Shown: one piece after another, positions 8,920 to 15,415 of the stretch
How the letters are laid out: every line of letters begins with the position of its first letter
How positions within the stretch are numbered: position 1 is the stretch's first letter
NCBI GenBank assembly: GCA_947649355.1
Contig: CANSRG010000007.1
Span: 1-37,195, forward strand
DNA length: 37,195 bases
Direction of reading: 5' to 3'
Source of the DNA: an uncultured Mycoplasmatota bacterium
Lineage (GTDB): Bacteria > Bacillota_I > Bacilli_A > RF39 > UBA660
The notes under the pieces: generated by a model
The model's database searches: none
What the model was told of the DNA's origin: nothing
The model's input: the letters and a program-made list of their open reading frames with translations, nothing else
Translations under genes and position numbers: made by a program

Positions 8920-9447
8920 TTAAAAAGAAACATTTTCTAAATTTATAAATTCATATTCTAATGATTCATTTAAACTTCCTTCATAATTTTCTTCTAGCCA
9001 AAATTTTATCTCAAAATTCTTTTTTTCTGCTTGTAAATTTCCTTTTGCTAATAGAAAATAAATGTACTCTTCTGTTTCTCCTACTTTATATTCCATTAAA
9101 TAACGTATTGTATCATTTACTGATATTTTTATCTTTTCTTGTATGTTATTTTTTCGCATTTTTATTCCTAAAGAATAAGTTGTTTTTAAATAAGTGTCAT
9201 TTACCATTTGAATAGAGGAACTTACTAATTGTTCTAGTGCATAATCATCTTTCATGGAAATGATATACTTTTGTAAAAATTCATTTTTTTCTACATATGC
9301 ATAACTTGTAGGTTTTTCCATTTCTAATAATTTAAAAACTTCACTTTTTTGCATAGAATCATTGATAAAAAAAGTCGCGATGATTATAAATAGACATAGT
9401 GCAATTTCTCTTATTTTTCTATAAATTATTTTTGTAATACACACCAT
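8920..9447 (-). CDS. Membrane-anchored hypothetical protein next to sipW
   Basis: 175 aa with one hydrophobic segment (about residues 14-28) after a basic start, then an extracytoplasmic part predicted to be mixed helix and beta. No motif is recognised. AAAGGGGG precedes the ATG, and a good promoter (9476-9504) lies upstream. It is the first gene after the signal peptidase and may be an accessory of the surface-fibre locus, by position only. The signal lacks the Ala-x-aromatic junction of the SipW substrates, so it probably stays anchored. Confidence 0.6.
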   Translation of the reverse strand: MVCITKIIYRKIREIALCLFIIIATFFINDSMQKSEVFKLLEMEKPTSYAYVEKNEFLQKYIISMKDDYALEQLVSSSIQMVNDTYLKTTYSLGIKMRKNNIQEKIKISVNDTIRYLMEYKVGETEEYIYFLLAKGNLQAEKKNFEIKFWLEENYEGSLNESLEYEFINLENVSF

Positions 9448-9475
9448 TTCTAAATTCCCCCTTTGAATGGTGAAT

Positions 9476-9504
9476 ATTCTATCATATTTTTTTTAACTTT
9501 GCAA
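9476..9504 (-). promoter_or_regulatory. Promoter of the 175-aa gene
   Basis: Minus-strand TTGCAA (9499-9504), a 17-base spacer, and TAGAAT (9476-9481), about 28 bases before the start codon. Confidence 0.55.
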
Positions 9505-9507
9505 ATG

Positions 9508-9532
9508 AAAAAAAACTAGAATTGATTTTCTA
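9508..9532 (-). terminator. Terminator after the signal peptidase gene
   Basis: Minus-strand stem TAGAA/TTCTA (arms 9528-9532 and 9517-9521) followed by a G and eight T, just after the stop codon at 9539. Confidence 0.5.
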
Positions 9533-9538
9533 ATTTTT

Positions 9539-10435
9539 TTATAAATCTTTTTGTTTTCTAGATTTCCTTTTTTTCTTTTTGGTTGGTTTTATTTCTTCTT
9601 TTCGTTCTTCTTTTTTTTCTTCTACTATTTTTAATTTTGGTAAATCTATTTTTCTTGGTAAATCAGCTAATGTTACTTTTGGTTTTATATCTTTTTGCAT
9701 TATGATATATTCTTTTTTTAATATTGGTTCTAATTCATTTTCTTTTCTTTTGATTCCATATTTTTCTAATAATTTTTGTTCAATAATCTGTTTTTCTTTT
9801 TGTTGTTGTTCTTCTTTTTCTAGTTCTATTTTATTATTTTGTTCTAATTGGTCTTTTGCTGTTTTTAGTCTTACTATTTTTATAATGTCACTTCCAATAA
9901 TTAGTAATGCAGGAATTACAACTACAATTAACCAACCGCCTCTTGTTGCTAAGAAGTGTTGAATTAAACCTAATTTTGGAACTTTAAATAAAACTTTACC
10001 TAATACATTTTTAAATTTTGCTGGGGCAATATCTTGTGAAAGATTCGCATCTCCTTTTGTATAATATAAATATTCGCCATTTTCTACTTTGATATCAATT
10101 ACACGATGGGTAATAGTCATCCCTTGAGTTAGAGACGCGCTTGAAACAAATGTTATAACATCCCCTATTTTGATACTTTCTGGATTCTTTACAGTAATAT
10201 CTACTATTACATCATCAGGATTTATATTAGGAACCATACTCGGAGTTAAAATTGTATATAAACTTACTGGAGGTTTAAACTCTTCCCCTTTTGTTGCATA
10301 TATTTTTATACTTATAAAATAATATAATAAAAATGCCGCAATCATTACTAATATAACTAACACAACCCATGAAAGAATTCCTGTTATGAATTTAATTGTT
10401 TGTGTAAGTGAATTTACATTATTCTTTTTTCCCAT
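9539..10435 (-). CDS. sipW: SipW-type signal peptidase I
   Basis: 298 aa, family S26B: the ER/archaeal-type signal peptidase that uses a Ser-His-Asp set instead of Ser-Lys. The catalytic Ser66 is in TPSMVPN, His110 in THRVID (where the P-type enzymes have Lys), and KGDAN (127-131) with Asp129, plus Asp135, supplies the acid. One membrane segment is at about 20-40 and a second at about 168-186. The last 100 residues are an unusual lysine/glutamate-rich cytoplasmic tail ending in KKKKRKSRKQKDL. In Bacillus SipW processes TasA and TapA; here four precursors with TasA-like signals are nearby. It has its own promoter (10466-10494). Confidence 0.9.
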   Translation of the reverse strand: MGKKNNVNSLTQTIKFITGILSWVVLVILVMIAAFLLYYFISIKIYATKGEEFKPPVSLYTILTPSMVPNINPDDVIVDITVKNPESIKIGDVITFVSSASLTQGMTITHRVIDIKVENGEYLYYTKGDANLSQDIAPAKFKNVLGKVLFKVPKLGLIQHFLATRGGWLIVVVIPALLIIGSDIIKIVRLKTAKDQLEQNNKIELEKEEQQQKEKQIIEQKLLEKYGIKRKENELEPILKKEYIIMQKDIKPKVTLADLPRKIDLPKLKIVEEKKEERKEEIKPTKKKKRKSRKQKDL

Positions 10436-10465
10436 AACAAAAAAACCTCTCTATTCTCTATTTAT

Positions 10466-10494
10466 ATTATATCCAAAAATTAAAAAAAATACAA
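10466..10494 (-). promoter_or_regulatory. sipW promoter
   Basis: Minus-strand TTGTAT (10489-10494), a 17-base spacer, and a perfect TATAAT (10466-10471), about 30 bases before the start codon. GAGAGG serves as ribosome site. Confidence 0.6.
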
Positions 10495-10542
10495 GTAGTG
10501 AAGAATTAGAAAAATTTCTATCTATAAAATACAATTTTATGT

Positions 10543-10570
10543 AAAAAAAACACGAGAAACCGACTCATGT
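10543..10570 (-). terminator. Terminator after the 508-aa surface protein gene
   Basis: Minus-strand stem CATGAG/CTCGTG (arms 10564-10569 and 10551-10556, one G-T pair) followed by eight T. It separates this gene from sipW. Confidence 0.7.
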
Positions 10571-12096
10571 TAAATTAAATAATATGGATTATCAATTGTT
10601 CCATCACCATTTTTAATTTTTACTTCTTTTTTTAAATATATGGTTGGTCTAGACCAAGCAGCGGCGGCTGGAGCAAGACCAGCAGAGAGATCTCTAATAA
10701 AAACACTTCCACCATTAGTATAAAAAGCATAGGTAGCGGTACTCGACGTTGCATATGGAGTCATACAATATTGAGCTACTCCATTATTAAATAACCAATT
10801 GTTATTTTTGCAATAGCTTACTTTTGTTTCCCAATCTTTAAGGTTTGTATTTAAACAGGTTTCTCTATTCGTATTACTTCCTCCACTTGTTGCATATCCA
10901 TAATCAGATGGATAAAATAACCCTATTTTTCCTGTCCATTTCGTTGTTCTTTCTATATTGTCGTTACAATATTTTCCACTTGTACATATTTTTCCTTTAT
11001 TATTACTTCTTTCATATTCATAAAATTTTGCTGTTTTTATTATATTATAATCCACTTTATTTTCATTACTCCCTATATTCCATATGACTTCTTCTATCAT
11101 GTTTTTTGCATTTTCTGGAAATTTTATTTTACTAAAATCACATGGTATCGATGCATTATTTTTGTTTATATAACAAGTTTGATTGGATAATCCATTATAG
11201 TAGTATTCATTTAATATAGTCTTCATATTTGATTCTGACCATTCATTCACTCCAAACCCACTATTGACACTTGATTCTGAGGAATCCCAACTCCATGGAC
11301 CTATGGAATCATTTCTTATTAGTTTTATTCTTGACCCTTTTTCTCCATTAGTAGTTTCTATATTTTCCATACTACCTATAATTCTCCATAAAATTTTTTC
11401 ACCCATAGAATGTGTTTTTTGACAAGTTATTATTTCTAATATATTATTGTCCATTTTAAACTTTTCACATTCTTCCATTGATGCTAAATTAAGTCCAAAA
11501 TACCACTTTTCTTCACTATTATATAAATCATAAATATCGCTTTCATAGGTTTCTCCAAAGGATACATAATTATTTGGGTTAGGCCCAATATATCTTAGAT
11601 TATTGTCTATTGTTCCATCATAGACCAATTCGTTTTCATTTATACTAGCATTTTCTTTTAGACAAGTAGATATACTTTTTCCGCTTTGGCTACATGCTAT
11701 TATTGAGTTTGAAGCAGTTTTCTTTTCAAAATATAAAGTACATTTAGTTCTAGAACTTGTTTCTTGTTTATAATTAGTATAATTTACTAAAGCTGTCCAA
11801 TTCTCATCATCAAAAGAAATCGTGACTCCATTAGTACAACTTGATTTACTTGATAATGTATAGCCACTATCCTTATTTGGCATCTTAGTAGTTACTACAT
11901 CATCTATATAATAAGCGAAGTATAAATCTCCTGGACTTTCGACATTTCCTTTTATCACATTAAAGTTTTCTTTTACTTCAAATAAGGCAAAAGAAGAATA
12001 AAAAAACACTCCTCCTATTAGTAAGATACATAGAATAGTAAATAGTATCATACTTTCTTTTTTTCTATTTTTCTCTTTAAATTTTTTTAACTTCAT
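10570..12096 (-). CDS. SipW-type surface protein with variable-looking C-terminus
   Basis: 508 aa. A basic start, a hydrophobic core (about 16-32) and SSFALFEV give a TasA-like signal, with likely cleavage after Ala37. The mature protein is rich in Cys, Asn, Trp and Tyr. Ordered landmarks are YIGPNPNNYVSFG, ILWRIIGS, RIKLIRNDSIG, WSWDSS, GINEW-like GVNEWSES, GLFYPSDYGYATSGG, a C-x-MTPYATSS stretch, then RPTIYLKKEV and GDGTIDNPYYL. I know this layout from a large family in uncultured gut Firmicutes; the C-terminal part recalls C-type-lectin or formylglycine-like folds, an inference. The region before RPTIYL has odd codon and base use (10640-10745). Its promoter holds a G10 tract, so expression is probably phase-variable. 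Likely an adhesin or tip protein. Confidence 0.75.
   Translation of the reverse strand: MKLKKFKEKNRKKESMILFTILCILLIGGVFFYSSFALFEVKENFNVIKGNVESPGDLYFAYYIDDVVTTKMPNKDSGYTLSSKSSCTNGVTISFDDENWTALVNYTNYKQETSSRTKCTLYFEKKTASNSIIACSQSGKSISTCLKENASINENELVYDGTIDNNLRYIGPNPNNYVSFGETYESDIYDLYNSEEKWYFGLNLASMEECEKFKMDNNILEIITCQKTHSMGEKILWRIIGSMENIETTNGEKGSRIKLIRNDSIGPWSWDSSESSVNSGFGVNEWSESNMKTILNEYYYNGLSNQTCYINKNNASIPCDFSKIKFPENAKNMIEEVIWNIGSNENKVDYNIIKTAKFYEYERSNNKGKICTSGKYCNDNIERTTKWTGKIGLFYPSDYGYATSGGSNTNRETCLNTNLKDWETKVSYCKNNNWLFNNGVAQYCMTPYATSSTATYAFYTNGGSVFIRDLSAGLAPAAAAWSRPTIYLKKEVKIKNGDGTIDNPYYLI
10640..10745 (-). other. Base-composition anomaly, candidate hypervariable region
   Basis: The codons before RPTIYL end almost only in C or T and include runs such as GCC GCC GCT GCT. 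In one 38-base stretch (10658-10695) 24 bases are G or C by my count, far above the rest of the gene. This is what results when AAC/AAT codons of a template are mutated at A, as in diversity-generating retroelements. No template repeat or reverse transcriptase is in the window. Confidence 0.35.
10644..10657. repeat. 14-bp perfect palindrome
   Basis: TTGGTCTAGACCAA reads the same on both strands. It covers the Trp-Ser-Arg-Pro codons at the end of the variable-looking stretch. Confidence 0.6.
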
Positions 12097-12123
12097 ATAA
12101 AAACACCATAGCTTCCTATGATG

Positions 12124-12153
12124 ATTTTATCACAATGCCCCCCCCCCTGTCAA
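12124..12153 (-). promoter_or_regulatory. Promoter with G10 tract in the spacer (putative phase-variable)
   Basis: On the minus strand a perfect TTGACA -35 (12148-12153) is directly followed by ten G (C at 12138-12147), then CATTGTGA, then TAAAAT (12124-12129). The spacer is 18 bases; one G fewer would give the optimal 17. The ATG of the 508-aa surface protein is 28 bases further on. Elements seen; switching inferred. Confidence 0.7.
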
Positions 12154-12176
12154 GTAAAAAAAAAGAAACTAATTTG

Positions 12177-13784
12177 CTAATTAGCTTCTACTTCTATTTT
12201 CGCTTTGAAATTTTTTCCTTGGTTGTAATCTTGAGGTTTTCCTGTATCAATGAAACGATAAACTATTTCATATTCATAAGTAGTATTTGCTGGAATTAAA
12301 AGTGTTTTTACAATATATTCATCTTTTGTAGGAGAAACAGTCTCTTGTTTTATTGTAATTCCATTTCTTTTTACAGAATATACAAATTCACTATTTGGAT
12401 TAAATTCATTGTGAACATTCGTAAATTTAATGCTATATGGTAGTGTTTTATCACTCGTATTATTGATTGATAATTTTTGAGTAGATGTCCAATTTGGAGT
12501 AATTCCTGTCGCGATAACATCTTGTTTATGTGTTACATACAAAATATATTTATCTTTTGTTGTTACATCTAAAAGCCCTCCTGATGAAGTATCACATTTT
12601 TTATCGCATTTTCCATCATTATCAGTATCTATATTTTTATCAGGCACTTTATCCCCATCAGTATCAACATTTAAATCTGGCTTGCCGTCTCCATCAATAT
12701 CTATATTTATATCTGGAAAGCCATCTCCATCAATATCGCAGTTTAAATCACACTTTCCATCATTATTGGTATCTTGATTTGAAAGATTTTCATCTGGTTT
12801 GCCATCTCCATTAGTATCAATGTTAATATCTGGTTTGCCGTCTCCATCAATGTCAATGTTAATATCTGGTTTGCCATCTTTATCATTATCAATGTTTACA
12901 TCAGGTTTTCCATCTCCATCTAAATCAAGATTTGTTTCTGGCCATCCATCATCATTTGTATCACAGTTTATGTCACAAACTCCATCATTATCAGTATCTT
13001 GATTTGTTAGGTTATGATCTGGTTTGCCATCATTATCGGTATCAACGTTAAATACAGGATCTTTATTTCCCTTGTAATCAATGTTTACATCTGGTTTATT
13101 ATCTTTATTTTTATCAATATTTACATCAGGTTTGCCATCATTATCTTTATCAATATTTATTTCAGGTTTTCCATCTTCGTTAATATCAATATTTAAATCT
13201 GGTATTCCATCATTATCTAAATCAATATTTATGTCTGGGTTTCCATCTCCATCCATATCTATATTTGTTTCTGGCCATCCATCATCATTTGTATCACAGT
13301 TTACATCACAAATACCATCATTATTTTTATCTTGATTCATTAAGTTTAAATCTGGTAATCCATCATTATTCGTATCAATGTTAAAGTGAGGAATATGGTC
13401 ACGTCCATAATCAATATTTAATTCTGGTTTTTTATCCCCATTGGCATCAATATTCGTATCTCTTTTTCCATCTTTATCCGTATCTAGATTTGTTTCTGCT
13501 TTTCCGTCATTATTGATATCACAATTTAAATCACAAAAACCATCCCCGTTTAAATCACAGTTTAATTGGCAATTATTGTTTTCCCCTGGTCCATCCCCAG
13601 AGCCATACATTTTTACATATGTAAATGTCGCACTAACAACACCTAAAAAAAGTAGTAAAAATAATAGTAGAACAAAAACGAACGTCCTTTTTTTCTCTTT
13701 CTCTTTTTCCTCTTCTAATAATTCTTGATATTGTTCTTCATAATCAATATTTTCCTCTATATTATTTTTTTTGATATCTTTCAT
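12177..13784 (-). CDS. SipW-type stalk protein with calcium-binding repeats
   Basis: 535 aa. The N-terminal 33 residues are highly charged (EELLEEEKEKEKK-like), then comes a membrane core (34-50) and VSATFTYVK, a TasA-like junction with likely cleavage after Thr55. Residues about 72-395 are some 26 units of 12 residues, consensus IDxDxDGxPDxN, i.e. EF-hand-like/thrombospondin type 3 calcium loops. Three units are extended (L-x-NQDxxNDG) and followed by Cys-containing units, so there is a higher-order period of about nine units. The last 130 residues form a beta-sandwich-like domain ending FKAKIEVEAN, as in TasA-type subunits. It is probably a rigid, Ca-stabilised surface stalk in the SipW locus. 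Confidence 0.85.
   Translation of the reverse strand: MKDIKKNNIEENIDYEEQYQELLEEEKEKEKKRTFVFVLLLFLLLFLGVVSATFTYVKMYGSGDGPGENNNCQLNCDLNGDGFCDLNCDINNDGKAETNLDTDKDGKRDTNIDANGDKKPELNIDYGRDHIPHFNIDTNNDGLPDLNLMNQDKNNDGICDVNCDTNDDGWPETNIDMDGDGNPDINIDLDNDGIPDLNIDINEDGKPEINIDKDNDGKPDVNIDKNKDNKPDVNIDYKGNKDPVFNVDTDNDGKPDHNLTNQDTDNDGVCDINCDTNDDGWPETNLDLDGDGKPDVNIDNDKDGKPDINIDIDGDGKPDINIDTNGDGKPDENLSNQDTNNDGKCDLNCDIDGDGFPDINIDIDGDGKPDLNVDTDGDKVPDKNIDTDNDGKCDKKCDTSSGGLLDVTTKDKYILYVTHKQDVIATGITPNWTSTQKLSINNTSDKTLPYSIKFTNVHNEFNPNSEFVYSVKRNGITIKQETVSPTKDEYIVKTLLIPANTTYEYEIVYRFIDTGKPQDYNQGKNFKAKIEVEAN
12590..13571 (-). repeat. 36-bp coding repeats (calcium-loop units)
   Basis: About 26 tandem units of 36 bases, each encoding one 12-residue Asp/Asn-rich loop. 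Three units carry a 9-base extension (around residues 144, 261 and 333) and mark repeats of repeats. The units are diverged at synonymous sites, so this is an old array rather than a fresh expansion. The opposite-strand reading frames here are by-products. Confidence 0.85.
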
Positions 13785-13820
13785 ATAGTGTTCTCCTACT
13801 CTATTTTATTCTATGGAATT

Positions 13821-13849
13821 ATTATAGCATAAAAAAAAAAGAGAAACAA
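13821..13849 (-). promoter_or_regulatory. Promoter of the stalk gene, overlapping a terminator
   Basis: Minus-strand TTGTTT (13844-13849), a 17-base spacer holding ten T, and a perfect TATAAT (13821-13826) with a TGC extended -10. The -35 lies inside the terminator stem of the preceding TasA-like gene. Confidence 0.5.
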
Positions 13850-13862
13850 TAACAATTTCTCT
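13831..13862 (-). terminator. Terminator after the TasA-like gene
   Basis: Minus-strand stem AGAGAAA/TTTCTCT (arms 13856-13862 and 13840-13846) followed by ten T. Confidence 0.8.
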
Positions 13863-13878
13863 AAATTTTCATTAAAAA

Positions 13879-14583
13879 TTATACTAACTCTACTGAAATT
13901 TTTCCAGTTAAAGCTTTTCCACCAGCAGCTTCATCTTGAGACTCATCTTTATTCTCAACTTCCACTACAACATAGAAATAAGTATCTGTACCAGCTGCAC
14001 TACTAGCTACTGTTTCACTTGTAGCTAACACAATTGGAGTTGTTCCATTTATGTATTTTGTAGTTCCAACAAGTGTAGCACCAGTTAAATCAGTTTCTGA
14101 CTTTGTACAAGTTTCATAGAATTTGATTTTTGTTGGGTCTCCATCTACTGGAGCACTACCTTTAGTACAGTTAAAGAAATTATCTGCAGAAACGTCTACT
14201 CCACTACCACCTTTGTAAAGGCTAATTTTTACTTGATCATCTGCAAAATCATTTGCACTTGGAGTGTAAGTTAATTTTACTTGACCTGGAGTATTATTTG
14301 CATTTTTCGCACTAACTTTTATAGCTGCAACTTCTTTGTGTCCTGGATATGCATCTGTAGCAGTAAAGCTACCAGCATTTGCGTCTGGCTCAGCAATTAC
14401 GAAAGTATCTTCATCTTTTACTGTACCAGTAGAAACGTTAGTATTTCCTTCGTTATTTGTTCCTGAACCACCAAAACTATTTTGTACATTTGCTGTAAAA
14501 TATGCAAATGTTGCTCCTACAACTGCAACAAGTAATGTAGCAATAGCAATTACTGTTAATAGTACCATATTTTTCTTTTCCAT
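13879..14583 (-). CDS. TasA-like fibre subunit (SipW-dependent)
   Basis: 234 aa from the ATG at 14583. The signal is MEKKN, a hydrophobic core, and GATFAYFTANV, with cleavage expected after Ala27. The mature protein is beta-rich, Thr/Ala/Val-rich and acidic, has two Cys (in NFFNC and ETC), and ends GKISVELV like TasA/camelysin subunits. The gene has more G+C and a more restricted codon use than its neighbours, as expected of an abundant protein. An upstream in-frame ATG at 14622 lies in the -10 region and cannot be the start; GAGAGGAG is 12 bases before 14583, a long but usable gap. It has its own strong promoter and terminator and is the likely major subunit of the locus. Confidence 0.8.
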   Translation of the reverse strand: MEKKNMVLLTVIAIATLLVAVVGATFAYFTANVQNSFGGSGTNNEGNTNVSTGTVKDEDTFVIAEPDANAGSFTATDAYPGHKEVAAIKVSAKNANNTPGQVKLTYTPSANDFADDQVKISLYKGGSGVDVSADNFFNCTKGSAPVDGDPTKIKFYETCTKSETDLTGATLVGTTKYINGTTPIVLATSETVASSAAGTDTYFYVVVEVENKDESQDEAAGGKALTGKISVELV

Positions 14584-14612
14584 AATCCCATATATCTCCT
14601 CTCTATGATAAA

Positions 14613-14641
14613 AATATACCAAAAAGAAATAAGAAATTCAA
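14613..14641 (-). promoter_or_regulatory. Promoter of the TasA-like gene
   Basis: Minus-strand TTGAAT (14636-14641), 17-base spacer, TATATT (14613-14618), about 30 bases before the start at 14583. Confidence 0.65.
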
Positions 14642-14666
14642 GTCATTTTGATTACTTTTACATTTT

Positions 14667-15245
14667 TTATTTTTCATCTTTGTAAAATGGACTAATTGAA
14701 AGTAAGTAATCTAAGTAGTTTAATATTTCTTCTTTTGATTCTTTTTTATTTTTTCTTAACCATTCCATTCCAATATTAAAAATTGCTCCTAAGTAAAAGT
14801 TTGCTATAAAAGAACTTGGGATATTATGTAAAATATTTTCTTCTTTCGCTAATCTTTTTTCTACATCTTCTTTTAAAGCATCATAAATCATATCCATCGC
14901 GACACTATTTCTATTGTTTTGCATGATAGCTTGATAAACATGTTTTTCTTCTTTTATATGATTTAATAGTAATTCTATCATTTTTAGATAATATTCTTTT
15001 GTGTTTGTAATGTGTGTGTTTGTATCTAATGCTTCTTTTAAATTTTCTTTTAAATCTTTAATAAAGGAATCTAATAAAGCATATTTATCTTCAAAGTGTG
15101 CATAAAAGGTAGAACGATTTATCATTGCAACTTCACAGATTTCTGACACTTTTATACATTCAAATGTCTTTTTTTCTAATAAAGATATTAAAGATTCATA
15201 AATATTTTTTTTCGTTTTTTGAACTCGTAAATCTAATTGTTTCAT
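14667..15245 (-). CDS. TetR/AcrR family transcriptional regulator
   Basis: 192 aa. The N-terminal DNA-binding domain is typical: TKKNIYESLISLLEKK, then the helix-turn-helix IKVSEICEVAMINRSTFYAHF (about 31-51) and EDKYALLD. The C-terminal part is a helical ligand/dimer domain of the YfiR/DhaS-like type. It is divergent from the MMPL transporter gene (170 bases apart), the usual arrangement of a TetR repressor with its export target; control of the TasA-like gene downstream is also possible. It has a promoter at 15263-15291. The ligand is unknown. Confidence 0.88.
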   Translation of the reverse strand: MKQLDLRVQKTKKNIYESLISLLEKKTFECIKVSEICEVAMINRSTFYAHFEDKYALLDSFIKDLKENLKEALDTNTHITNTKEYYLKMIELLLNHIKEEKHVYQAIMQNNRNSVAMDMIYDALKEDVEKRLAKEENILHNIPSSFIANFYLGAIFNIGMEWLRKNKKESKEEILNYLDYLLSISPFYKDEK

Positions 15246-15262
15246 TTTTTCACTCCCTCTAT

Positions 15263-15291
15263 AGTATATCTTATGCCATTTTATTTTCCAA
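15263..15291 (-). promoter_or_regulatory. tetR promoter
   Basis: Minus-strand TTGGAA (15286-15291), 17-base spacer, TATACT (15263-15268), about 18 bases before the start codon. Confidence 0.55.
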
Positions 15292-15336
15292 CATTTTGTA
15301 GTTTATTTATACATACGTTTTTTTAAAATGTGTTGG
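15288..15336. repeat. Imperfect inverted repeat, possible operator
   Basis: CCAACATTTT (15288-15297) and AAAATGTGTTGG (15325-15336) are inverted copies with a two-base difference, in the tetR/MMPL intergenic region. The first overlaps the tetR -35. On the plus strand a TATAAT and AGAGGTG stand before the transporter start. Confidence 0.3.
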
Positions 15337-15415
15337 TTATCCATCATTTTCTTTTCTTTTGTAACTGCAGAAATAGTACTTCATGAATATAATACTGTAT
15401 CGAAAGAGGTGAATT

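Noticed and set aside
10570-12096. A complete diversity-generating retroelement in the window
   Set aside because: No reverse transcriptase gene and no A-rich copy of the candidate variable stretch could be found; only the target-like pattern is present.
12590-13571. CRISPR-like regular 36-bp repeats
   Set aside because: The repeats have no spacers and are in frame inside a single long gene, coding Asp/Asn-rich calcium loops.
12530-13728. Several plus-strand open frames opposite the stalk gene
   Set aside because: They arise from the repeat composition of the real minus-strand gene and have no ribosome sites.
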